Shown: in pieces, positions 9,801 through 16,351 of the stretch | Numbering within the stretch: the first letter of the stretch is position 1 | Layout: each line of letters opens with the position of its first letter | Source of the DNA: CBDFKY01 sp965248995 | GTDB lineage: Bacteria; Pseudomonadota; Alphaproteobacteria; Rickettsiales; UBA998 | Length of the DNA: 64,000 nucleotides | NCBI GenBank assembly: GCA_965248995.1 | Contig: CBDFKY010000006.1 | Location: forward strand, 372,001-436,000 | Direction of reading: 5' to 3' | The notes under the pieces: model-generated | What the model was told of the DNA's origin: nothing | Databases searched by the model: none | What the model saw: only the letters and a program-made list of their open reading frames with translations | Translations under genes and position numbers: made by a program

Positions 9801-10041
9801 GGCCTGCATGGTACGGGCCCGCCCGATCGTCATGACCTCACTCGCCATGCTGGCGGGGATGCTGCCGATCGCGCTCAGGCTCGGCCTCGATACCGCGTTT
9901 CGCGCGCCGATGGCCATCGCGGTGATCGGCGGGCTGATTTCTTCCACCGCGCTCAGCCTTATTTTCGTGCCGGTATTGTTCAGTTACGTGCGCTCGCTGG
10001 AAGACAAGATCCTGCCGCGATTGAAACGGATACTGGATTAA
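6853..10041 (+). CDS. RND multidrug/solvent efflux permease (AcrB-like)
   Basis: Inner-membrane proton-driven pump of 1062 residues, the usual RND length. It has the two-fold repeat of six membrane helices with large periplasmic loops after TM1 and TM7. The proton-relay aspartates in TM4 are present in GVLVDDAIVEIENIHRHM (about D419/D420). The second half has MGIADKNSILLVDYMLEL in the matching place. Between the halves, about residues 515-539, an odd segment reads VIPSDSEGS and is encoded by a palindromic repeat absent from typical RND proteins; it falls in the cytoplasmic linker and keeps frame. The pump is coupled to the adaptor gene by an ATGA overlap. Confidence 0.95.
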   Translation: MIHSVRPAERTSFATSSYGKTSFATWAIRNPIPPIVLFLVLGVAGLVAFAKLPINNMPSVVVPVVNVHITEPGAAASEIETQITRKVEGALAGMQGVKHITSSISEGASLTTVEFYLETDFDRAVNDTRDAVSNIRDQLPRSIQEPIIQRVDIDGGAILIYSVEAPEMRAEDLSWYIDDTLNRELLSINGVASIARQGGVDHEITVTLNPAALLGFGVSAADISRQLALTSADLPGGRVTLSGTEYSLRTLGNVKTVELLREVRIALSGGRSVRLADLGRVEDGGAEMRSLTRLDGKPAITFEVFRAKGKSEVTVARNVEAKLAMLEKQHSGIRFRQIFSLVTLTENSYHSTLNNFAEGAALTMLVVFLFLRDRRATLIAAIAIPLSIIPTFLCMYWLGFTLNAVSLLAISLVTGVLVDDAIVEIENIHRHMAEGKTPYDAAMVAAEEIGLAVVATTLVICAVFIPVSFMGGIPGQFFKQFGLTVAIAAFFSLMVARLLTPMLSAYLLKPARHNNVIPSDSEGSLPVASHPAEVPQDTGTFINRYRRVVEWTLDHRLTTVVIALVSMVCSFGMIPLLSVGFIPYEDYGQSRLTVELPRGATLSQTDAVAQNVMRLFKKHSEVEYVLTSIAGGSSGAVNPTAHGGGEGGVNKAEINVKLVPRGARQMDQRAFENMILPELKQIPDARITFANASGQKDMSIALTSEDGEALDKAVAAAEREMRSIKGLSSVTTTAGLRQPELIIRPDFAKAAALGVSVQSISDTLTIATIGDIDANLPKFNYGNRQIPIRLSLPKGDAQSLGMIETLAVPTAAGGSVPLSAIADISFGTGPTTIERYDRQRKVSLEANLNGIPLGVAVDRMYALPALKHLPPSVTIQSAGDAEVMGELFGGFMQAIGAGLMMVYAIQVLLYKDWIQPVTRMAALPLSIGGAFVMLLVTGTDFSMPAMIGILMLMGIADKNSILLVDYMLELMARGMPRREAIVQACMVRARPIVMTSLAMLAGMLPIALRLGLDTAFRAPMAIAVIGGLISSTALSLIFVPVLFSYVRSLEDKILPRLKRILD
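8397..8463. repeat. Palindromic repeat inserted in frame within the RND gene
   Basis: GTCATCCCGAGCGACAGCGA resembles the widespread dispersed palindrome whose translation gives VIPSxSEGS-like peptides. It is followed by a second small palindrome, ATCCTG-cgg-AGGTACCTCAGGAT. The segment adds roughly 25 codons without breaking the frame and lies in the non-conserved linker between the two RND halves. Confidence 0.5.
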
Positions 10042-10152
10042 TAATTTATATTTTATAAAAACTATTTATTAATTTATATGTAGTTATACTCCTGCTTAGT
10101 CGCAGCACATCGCTGCCGCATTTGCATCTACATTCTTAAACAGGAGAAAATT

Positions 10153-11094
10153 ATGCCGAAATATGGAACGCCCGGAAACGATATGATCGGAAATGACGGC
10201 ATCGCAGATATTTTTGTCGGGGGCCTCGGCGTGGACACGATCCTGGGGAGCGCCGGAAACGATACGATCTTCGGCGGACGCGCGGAAGCCGATCCGGACG
10301 ATGCGGGTGATTTTATCGACGGCGGGCTTGGTGCCGACCTTATCTTCGGTAACGGCGGGAATGATACCATCGTCGGCCTTGCCGACGGGCATGACACCGT
10401 CCACGGCGGCAACGGCAACGATTTCATCGATTATTCGCCGGTCGCCAGTGGGGCGGAACTGCGCGGCGGTGCGGGAAACGACACCATCAATGGCTCGATG
10501 ACAGGGCCGAACAATATTCACGGCGGTCTCGATAACGACCTGATCAATAGCGGAGCGGGTAATGACACGATTTACGGCGGTCAGTCAGCATTCGATGCGC
10601 AGGACGGGAGCGATTCCATTACCTCAGGCGCGGGGGATGACGTAATCTATGCCAATGCCGGAAACGATACGGTCTCCGCCGGCGACGGCAACGACCTCAT
10701 CTTCGGCGGGCTGGGGGATGACGTGATCTACGGCGGCGCCGGAAACGATACGATCGCCGCCGGGGCTGGCGGGGCGTATATCGAAGGCAACGCAGGGAAC
10801 GACGTGTTCATCGTTAATACGCCAGGCAGCTTCACGCATATCGTGGACTTCACGTACGGGCAGGATAAACTGGCGGGCTTTTCGGTTCCGGACGCGCAGG
10901 CGATTACCAATGCCCTGCTGACATTGCTGACAACGGAGACCAATAACGTCCATACGCACGGATATACCGTTTCCGATGTCTCGGTGAATGACAGTACGTC
11001 GAACCTCACCATCGCTTCCGATGCGGCGACGCTGGTGCTGACGAACGTCGCGCACCCCGCTACCATCGTCATGGGCGACCTTTTCAGCTTTTAG
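10153..11094 (+). CDS. RTX (hemolysin-type calcium-binding repeat) protein
   Basis: A 313-residue acidic protein almost wholly built from glycine- and aspartate-rich nonapeptides of the GGxGxDxUx type, for example LGSAGNDTIFGG, GGAGNDTINGS and IYGGAGNDTIAAG. These fold into a Ca2+-loaded beta-roll and are the hallmark of type I secretion substrates. The C-terminal 100 residues lack repeats and begin FTHIVDFTYGQDKLAGF, a common RTX end domain that carries the secretion signal. No Sec signal peptide is present. AGGAGA precedes the ATG. No catalytic domain is visible. A second RTX gene lies at 45176. No ABC/HlyD type I transporter is in the window. Confidence 0.9.
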   Translation: MPKYGTPGNDMIGNDGIADIFVGGLGVDTILGSAGNDTIFGGRAEADPDDAGDFIDGGLGADLIFGNGGNDTIVGLADGHDTVHGGNGNDFIDYSPVASGAELRGGAGNDTINGSMTGPNNIHGGLDNDLINSGAGNDTIYGGQSAFDAQDGSDSITSGAGDDVIYANAGNDTVSAGDGNDLIFGGLGDDVIYGGAGNDTIAAGAGGAYIEGNAGNDVFIVNTPGSFTHIVDFTYGQDKLAGFSVPDAQAITNALLTLLTTETNNVHTHGYTVSDVSVNDSTSNLTIASDAATLVLTNVAHPATIVMGDLFSF

Positions 11095-11398
11095 GCAGCA
11101 CGTCGAGAGGACGCATCACCGCGTCGATATGTGCCTTCAGCGGCGGGTAGGAGATCAGGTGATAGGCATGCACGTCCACGGTAAACGGCAGGAGGCTTTC
11201 GGAAAACCGCGTAATGATACGCGCCACGTCAGCCTCCTGCAGGGCGCCGTACAGTATCAGGTCGATATCGGAATCGGGCCGGTGGGTTCCGGTTGCGCGG
11301 GAGCCGAACAATCCGACCCGGTCGATCTGCGTGGCGAACGGCTGTAATACGTTGCGGATGATCTCCGCATGGTCGTCGCTTAGCCCGTGCACGGTCAT
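11084..11398 (-). CDS. MNT-type nucleotidyltransferase (antitoxin of a HEPN/MNT pair)
   Basis: A 104-residue minimal nucleotidyltransferase. The signature GLFGSRATGTHRPDSDIDL gives the GS-x(n)-D-x-D metal and nucleotide site of the polymerase-beta fold. In characterised MntA/HepT pairs this enzyme adds AMP to the HEPN toxin and silences it. The start overlaps the stop of the HEPN gene by 3 bases, so the two are translationally coupled. Its 3' end overlaps the convergent RTX gene by 11 bases. Confidence 0.88.
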   Translation of the reverse strand: MTVHGLSDDHAEIIRNVLQPFATQIDRVGLFGSRATGTHRPDSDIDLILYGALQEADVARIITRFSESLLPFTVDVHAYHLISYPPLKAHIDAVMRPLDVLPKS

Positions 11399-11835
11399 GG
11401 AATAGGCGGTTCTTGTTCAGAGACTGCAAGCAGCCTCAGGTAAAGCGCTTCCAGTATTCTGAGAAAATCCGTGTTGATCGCCGCGATTACGGTTTCAAAC
11501 AGCCGCAGATTATAAGTATGCGCCATGAGGTTACGTGCATCCAGCGCCCGCATCCATACGTCGCCTTCCCCGATGATATGAGCGGCCAGCGCCGCGCGGA
11601 TAGTAGCGGCGGGCGTAATGGTATCCGGCACTACCTCCTGATGCCCGAGATAATCCTTCAGCAGTTTCCAGCTCAGTTCCCACATATATTCGAACCGCTG
11701 GATGATCCCTTCTTTCTCAAGCGGCGTCAGCGGCCTAGCATTACTGATCTCCAAAGCTTCACGTAAGCGCCCGAAAGTCCTTTCATAATTATCGAACCGG
11801 TATCGCCAGCGCGGGTGTGAGTCGGTGTGCTCCAT
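11395..11835 (-). CDS. HEPN-domain protein, HI0074/HepT type (toxin partner)
   Basis: A 146-residue all-helical protein of the family annotated as nucleotidyltransferase substrate-binding protein. WELSWKLLKDYL and the MRALDARNLMAHTYN segment are typical; the latter holds the Arg-x4-His pair that forms the RNase site of HEPN toxins. It lies directly upstream of the MNT gene with overlapping stop and start, the standard order for this toxin-antitoxin class. Only 17 bases separate it from the dsbA-like gene upstream on the same strand, so it may be co-transcribed with it. Confidence 0.85.
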   Translation of the reverse strand: MEHTDSHPRWRYRFDNYERTFGRLREALEISNARPLTPLEKEGIIQRFEYMWELSWKLLKDYLGHQEVVPDTITPAATIRAALAAHIIGEGDVWMRALDARNLMAHTYNLRLFETVIAAINTDFLRILEALYLRLLAVSEQEPPIP

Positions 11836-11852
11836 ACGCTCTGCGCGCCCGT

Positions 11853-12596
11853 TTATTTGCGGGCTTTCGCCAGATACTCGTCCATGCCCGCTTTATCCAG
11901 TGCATGCGGTACCGGTTCGCCGTTGATGATCAGATACGGCGTGCCGCCGATCTTCAGCTTGTCGCCCACCGCTGAGTTGGCTTTGTGGATCGCCGTATAT
12001 TTCGGATCGGCGATTTCCTTCTCGAGTTTGTCCTTCGTAATGCCGATTTTGGCCGCATAGTCTTTCGCATCCTGCGGTGTCAGCGAACCTTTATGCGCCA
12101 TCATATGGCTGTGGAATTCGTAATATTTCTCAGGTGAGAGCGCGTACACCGCCAGGGCCACCGTGGAAATCTGCTCGGATTGCTCTCCGAAAATCGGGTA
12201 TTCCATGAAAATGAAGCGGATATCCTTGTGATCCCCTTTCATGATCTGGTCGATCGTGGTGAACATGTATTTGCATGCCGAACAGTTATAGTCGAAAAAC
12301 TCCACCACCTGAATTTTGGCGTTCTTGTCTCCCACCGTCGGGATAGCGGGATTGTCGTAAATCGCCGCCTTGTTATCGGCGATGGCTTTGCCCGCCTGTT
12401 TGATGCCGGCCTCCTGCATCTGTTTCTGGTAGATCGCGACGGATTCGACGATCACTTCCGGATGTTTATGAAGGTATTCCTTCACCATGTCTCCCAGCTC
12501 GTCATGCGTGACGGGCGTCTTGTCGGCGGCGAGGGCAGGAAGGATCGCGGTGGCGGAAAACAGCAGGGACGTGGCGAATAACGAAAGGAGGCGCAT
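11853..12596 (-). CDS. DsbA-family periplasmic thiol:disulfide oxidoreductase
   Basis: 247 residues with a clear Sec signal peptide (MRLLSLFATSLLFSATAILPALAAD, quoted in part: core LLSLFATSLLF, cleavage near ALA-AD). A thioredoxin fold follows with the active site FFDYNCSACKYM, a CxxC of the CSAC kind, and the cis-proline loop KIGGTPYLIING. An N-terminal helical extension (DELGDMVKEYLHKHPEVI) resembles Com1/ScsC-type proteins that oligomerise, so it may act as an isomerase instead of a pure oxidase. The start is fixed by the signal peptide and the AAAGAG region upstream; longer open frames on this strand lack coding character. Confidence 0.92.
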   Translation of the reverse strand: MRLLSLFATSLLFSATAILPALAADKTPVTHDELGDMVKEYLHKHPEVIVESVAIYQKQMQEAGIKQAGKAIADNKAAIYDNPAIPTVGDKNAKIQVVEFFDYNCSACKYMFTTIDQIMKGDHKDIRFIFMEYPIFGEQSEQISTVALAVYALSPEKYYEFHSHMMAHKGSLTPQDAKDYAAKIGITKDKLEKEIADPKYTAIHKANSAVGDKLKIGGTPYLIINGEPVPHALDKAGMDEYLAKARK

Positions 12597-12694
12597 GCGA
12601 AATCTCTTTTTATAAAAACATGATGATAACCGGAAACGTCGTTTGAATTTAGGTGATTGCCGCCTATTATGCAAATGATTATAAGGTAATAATT

Positions 12695-12717
12695 GGTTTG
12701 TTATACTGTAACAAACC
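12695..12717. promoter_or_regulatory. Perfect 9-bp inverted repeat, candidate operator
   Basis: GGTTTGTTA at 12695-12703 and TAACAAACC at 12709-12717 are exact reverse complements around TACTG. The site lies between the divergent dsbA-like gene and family member B, 60 bases before the latter's start, in A+T-rich sequence. It could be an operator or an RNA hairpin; it is not a Fur-type site. Confidence 0.4.
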
Positions 12718-12777
12718 GCTTTACAACACACTTTCCAACCGTTATCATTTAAACGATTTCCAACCTTGTGAGCATTG

Positions 12778-13821
12778 ATGGCTGGCGTTTCCACCTTAAC
12801 CCCTGACGATATCGAAGAAAGCAAAACGCAACAGGGTGCAAAAACGGGTAACATGGCGGCCAACGCCGCGTATACCATAAACCACGCGTTTCTTTGTTGT
12901 ATCACGGATGTGATCGATCCTTTCGTTGCCGCATGGTCGCAACAGACATTCGGCACGCCGATCCATACCAGCTGGTGCAATCTCACGCATCATCATCCGG
13001 AACCTCATGTGCATGCAGCTCCCATCGCACCTCCGGCCGCTTCCAGGGAAACGCTGCAATCGCTGGGTATGGGAGGATTCGGAGGACTTGCCGATGCGGT
13101 GGAAAACGGCGGGACACGGATTCCACAACATCATCATGCCGCCGAGCATGATCATTACCATGACCATGCGGCCGAACACGTGCATCACGAAGGGGACGAG
13201 CACACGCACGCAGGCAAGATGTCGCTTACCTCTTCCCTGAAGCACTGGCTGGTGGGAGAAGCCATCGGCGACGGAGGGGCGGTATTCGTGACGCTCGGCA
13301 TGGAAGCGCTTTTTCCGAATGCCATGCGCGGCCTTTCCCATGCCATGGAACGGGTAGTGGGTGGATTTTACGCGCCAAATACCGAGAAGGACGCCAGGAA
13401 ATGGGCGGAGAAAAAAGGGTATTCTCCGTATTCGCAGGAATGCAAAGACTACGCGAACACGCTCTACCGCTATGAAATGGATCATCTGGGGCAGGCAGGG
13501 GTGTGGATGGCGTCTTCCATCGCACTTAATGTCGCCTCTCAAAAACTGATTACCCATAACCCGCTGCCCATACCCGAAATGCTGCTGTATAAATCCCTCG
13601 GCGCGGCCACCACCGCAGGCCTGCTTATCGGGGGAAGGGGATGGATGCCCGGCGCCTTCCACTATGCGGACAACGTGACGGCGAACTATCTTTTCAGCCC
13701 GATCGCCGGTGCCATCTCCGCGGTGATGCCGAAAACGCCGGAGCCTGTGTTAGGGGAGACGGATAAGCAATGGATGGGTAAGGCGCAGCCGGTTTCGGCA
13801 GCGCAGGTCAGTCACGGATGA
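12778..13821 (+). CDS. Unknown protein with His-rich insert, member B of the paralogous family
   Basis: 347 residues from ATG 12778 (a TTG precedes it directly). It shares with the protein at 2431 the N-terminal AY-x3-H-x3-C-x2-TD motif, GE-x2-GD-x2-A-x2-VT, WAEKKGYSPYS, YE-x6-QAGVW and NVASQK-x3-HNP. Member B differs by about 100 extra residues after the N-terminal motif, rich in histidine (HHHAAEHDHYHDHAAEHVHH and more), the kind of tract that binds Zn, Ni, Co or Cu. The central part has hydrophobic helices without a signal peptide. The 3' end overlaps the convergent serB gene by 14 bases. Function is unknown; a metal-related role is inference from the His tract and from the Fur-like site at the paralogue. 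Confidence 0.75.
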   Translation: MAGVSTLTPDDIEESKTQQGAKTGNMAANAAYTINHAFLCCITDVIDPFVAAWSQQTFGTPIHTSWCNLTHHHPEPHVHAAPIAPPAASRETLQSLGMGGFGGLADAVENGGTRIPQHHHAAEHDHYHDHAAEHVHHEGDEHTHAGKMSLTSSLKHWLVGEAIGDGGAVFVTLGMEALFPNAMRGLSHAMERVVGGFYAPNTEKDARKWAEKKGYSPYSQECKDYANTLYRYEMDHLGQAGVWMASSIALNVASQKLITHNPLPIPEMLLYKSLGAATTAGLLIGGRGWMPGAFHYADNVTANYLFSPIAGAISAVMPKTPEPVLGETDKQWMGKAQPVSAAQVSHG

Positions 13822-14704
13822 TTTCTTCTGCCCGGTATCCCTGAAAATACAGCGGGGTGGTGAGATCGGTATAGGTGACGGACGCATCCGCGAGATCCTG
13901 TAGGAAGGGTTTGGCGCGGTACGCCACGCCGAGGCCCGCCGTACTGATCATATCCGCGTCATTGGCGCCGTCCCCGACCGCCAGGCTTTCGGAAGGCTGC
14001 AGGCCTTTTTCCCGCAATGCCGCTTCCAGCAACCGGCGTTTGGACTGTTTGTCGAGAATGGGGGGAGTTACCTTGCCCAGCAGGACATCTTCCGCGATTT
14101 CCAGGCTGTTGGCATGGTGCGCCTCGAATCCCGCCAGCCGGGCGACCGTTTCGCTGAACGCCGTGAAGCCGCCTGAAACCAGCATGGTGTAAGCGCCGCC
14201 TTTCCTCATGGTACGGACGAGCGCCCTTGCACCGGCATTCAGGGTGATCCGCTCCTTAAGTACGGTCTGGATGAGGGAGGCGGGGAGGCCTTTCAATAAG
14301 GCGACACGCTCTCTCAGGGAGGCGGCGAAGTCCAACTCCCCGCGCATGGCCCGCTCGGTAATCGCCGCCACATGTTCGCCGATCCCGGCATGGGCCGCCA
14401 GTTCGTCGATGCATTCCTGGCCGATGATCGTGGAATCCATATCCGAAATCAGCAGTTTCTTGCGCCGTCCCGTCTCCGGCTGAAGGCACCAGTCGACAGG
14501 GTGAGGGTTCAGCAATGCCTGAAGTTGTTCCCGCAGGGAAGGTGAGGCGGGTATGTCACGGATGTCGAATGCGATGCCCTCCGCCAGTGTGTGAAGTTCC
14601 TTCACCTGCGTGCAGGCGGTGATCGACGCCAGCAGTGCGTCGTCGAAATTTCCGGAATCAGGAGTGATGACCAGCGTGAGGACGTAACTCTGCGGCGTCG
14701 CCAC
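13808..14704 (-). CDS. serB: Phosphoserine phosphatase
   Basis: Last step of serine synthesis, hydrolysing phosphoserine with an aspartyl-phosphate intermediate. The HAD motifs are complete: LLISDMDSTIIGQEC (nucleophile Asp, near residue 88), MLVSGGFTAF (motif II Ser), LDKQSKR (motif III Lys) and AVGDGANDADMI (motif IV). The first 80 residues form the extra N-terminal domain found in many proteobacterial SerB proteins. Length, 298 residues, is normal. Three genes on this strand follow closely (ygfZ, DUF3576, serB) and probably form one transcript; only 3 bases separate serB from the DUF3576 stop. Confidence 0.95.
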   Translation of the reverse strand: MATPQSYVLTLVITPDSGNFDDALLASITACTQVKELHTLAEGIAFDIRDIPASPSLREQLQALLNPHPVDWCLQPETGRRKKLLISDMDSTIIGQECIDELAAHAGIGEHVAAITERAMRGELDFAASLRERVALLKGLPASLIQTVLKERITLNAGARALVRTMRKGGAYTMLVSGGFTAFSETVARLAGFEAHHANSLEIAEDVLLGKVTPPILDKQSKRRLLEAALREKGLQPSESLAVGDGANDADMISTAGLGVAYRAKPFLQDLADASVTYTDLTTPLYFQGYRAEEIIRD

Positions 14705-14707
14705 GGG

Positions 14708-15217
14708 TTACTTCACGTCCTGCTTTATCCGCAGTTCCCGCGCACGGGTAAGGATCGCATCCTCGATCTTGCGGCCCGTATCCGGGCTGGTGCTCACGTC
14801 CTGCCAGACGCCGCGTACGGGATCGAGCGTCTGCTTGAAGGTCGTCACCTTCAGGCTGTCGGAGCGCAGCTGGCGATCGAGAATCAGGATGTTCAGCTTG
14901 AAGCGCTCGCCCTTGGTGGCGGGGTCCTCGTACCAGTCCGTCAGTACCACGCCGCCGAACGGATCCGCCGAGGCCAGCGGCATGAACGCCACCGTATCCA
15001 GCGTCGCCCGCCACAGGAAACTATTGACCCCGATCGGGGAATTGCCCTCTTTCTGGCCGTCTTCCGGCCCACCCATGATCAGGCCGTCACCGGTCAGTTT
15101 GCCGCGCCTGTCCGCACGTTGCAATTCAGGTTTTTGGGGAAATACTTCTTCGGTTTTGCTGTTGCAGGCCGTAAGAATAGTAAGCGCTGCTAACAGTACA
15201 AAGGAACTCTTTTTCAT
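14708..15217 (-). CDS. DUF3576 lipoprotein
   Basis: A 169-residue lipoprotein. The start at 15217 gives a signal MKKSSFVLLAALTILTAC with lipobox LTAC. The mature part contains GVNSFLWRATLDTVAFMPL and ADPFGGVVLTDWYED, the conserved core of DUF3576, a family largely restricted to Alphaproteobacteria and of unknown function. The frame is open further upstream, but that extension has no coding character and would bury the signal. Presumed anchored in the outer membrane. It lies between ygfZ and serB on the same strand. Confidence 0.88.
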   Translation of the reverse strand: MKKSSFVLLAALTILTACNSKTEEVFPQKPELQRADRRGKLTGDGLIMGGPEDGQKEGNSPIGVNSFLWRATLDTVAFMPLASADPFGGVVLTDWYEDPATKGERFKLNILILDRQLRSDSLKVTTFKQTLDPVRGVWQDVSTSPDTGRKIEDAILTRARELRIKQDVK

Positions 15218-15261
15218 GGGCCGGACGATACTGCAAGCAACGGTAAACGCAAGTGAAAAAA

Positions 15262-16125
15262 TCAGGGTGATTGACTGCCCATCCATGGCAGGGGAGAGAG
15301 CGTCACCGGGCTTCCCGCCGCGGTGAACGCCGAATCCGGATGCAAAAATTCGTGGCGGATGATGCAAAGGCCTCCCGTACCGCAGGAAGAGCGGATTTCT
15401 CCTGCCGCGATTCCTTCATGATTCAGGATTTCCGTACCGAACGGGGGAAGCGGCATCGTTCCCTTCACTCGGTGGATCGATTTGCGAAGCTCGGCGCGGA
15501 AACGGGAACGGGCGGTGACTTCCTGGCCTACGTAACACCCCTTGTTGAAATCCACGGCATGCAGTTTATCATAGCCCATTTCCAGCAGGAGAGAACGGTT
15601 GGGGACGGCATCCTTCCAGCCTTCGGGAATTCCGATTTTCAGACGGTACGTTTCATACATTTCGGCAGATTCGGTAGGTTCGGTAAGGGGAGAGGAGGCG
15701 TAGAGCCGCCTGCCCATTTCTGCATGACGAGGATCGTTCACTATGAGAAGGCCGTTACTCTGAAGGAAGCGGCGGATCGCATCCTCGCATACGGGATCCT
15801 CCGGCTCCGTTTCAGGACGACACTCCGCGTAAACCTGCCATTCCGGCAAAGGCGTAAACGTCACCTTCGCCCGTAACCGGTACATGGTCAACAGTTTCAG
15901 CACGCCTTCCATTTGCCTCGTTTCCGTTTCCAGAATAACGTTTTCCCCGTCGCGTACCAGAAAAAAGTCATGCAGGAACTTTCCCTGCGGGCTTAGAAGT
16001 GCGGAAAAAAGGGCGGGTTGCGTTTCCAGCAGCCGGACATTATTGGTGATGAGCCCCTGAAGCAGGGTGCGCGTATCAATGCCGCTGAGACGGATGAGGG
16101 AACGGTCTGTCAGATGAACCAGCAT
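15262..16125 (-). CDS. ygfZ: YgfZ/GcvT-family folate-binding protein
   Basis: A 287-residue protein related to the T-protein of the glycine cleavage system. The diagnostic motif KGCYVGQEVTAR near residue 210 marks YgfZ, a tetrahydrofolate-dependent factor needed for assembly or repair of certain Fe-S enzymes, such as MiaB. The N-terminus LIRLSGIDTRTLLQGLITNN is also typical. I start at ATG 16125; a TTG at 16131 is the alternative. It is the first gene of the leftward ygfZ-DUF3576-serB set and diverges from htpG. Confidence 0.92.
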   Translation of the reverse strand: MLVHLTDRSLIRLSGIDTRTLLQGLITNNVRLLETQPALFSALLSPQGKFLHDFFLVRDGENVILETETRQMEGVLKLLTMYRLRAKVTFTPLPEWQVYAECRPETEPEDPVCEDAIRRFLQSNGLLIVNDPRHAEMGRRLYASSPLTEPTESAEMYETYRLKIGIPEGWKDAVPNRSLLLEMGYDKLHAVDFNKGCYVGQEVTARSRFRAELRKSIHRVKGTMPLPPFGTEILNHEGIAAGEIRSSCGTGGLCIIRHEFLHPDSAFTAAGSPVTLSPLPWMGSQSP

Positions 16126-16164
16126 AAGCAAACTTTTATATTACTATGAAACAGATGTCTCAAA

Positions 16165-16205
16165 AAAACTGCAGGGTAGAGGGTGGCTCTATGCACTGCA
16201 GTTTT
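16165..16205. other. Strong hairpin between divergent ygfZ and htpG
   Basis: AAAACTGCAG at 16165-16174 pairs perfectly with CTGCAGTTTT at 16196-16205, and TAGAG/CTCTA extends the stem around GGTGG. A T-rich run follows on either strand. It looks like a bidirectional terminator, yet both flanking genes point away from it, so no annotated gene ends here. It might end a short RNA or be a dispersed palindrome. Confidence 0.5.
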
Positions 16206-16288
16206 CATTTTAAAAGTAAATTAGTCTCTAGCCTGCCTCTGTCCATAGAATTCCTTTCCTATTAACTTCGGAGATAAATGCTAAAGCC

Positions 16289-16316
16289 CTTGAAATAGGA
16301 ACGATCTTCTCTATTT
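16289..16316 (+). promoter_or_regulatory. RpoH (heat-shock sigma) promoter of htpG
   Basis: CTTGAA at 16289-16294, then 16 bases, then CTATTT at 16311-16316. This matches the alphaproteobacterial RpoH pattern of CTTGAA, 16-17 bases, CYTATNT. Transcription would start near 16323, leaving a leader of about 29 bases before the ATG at 16352, which supports that start over the ATG at 16334. Confidence 0.65.
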
Positions 16317-16351
16317 TTTAGAAGACAGATGTTATGAACGAGGAAAAGTAT

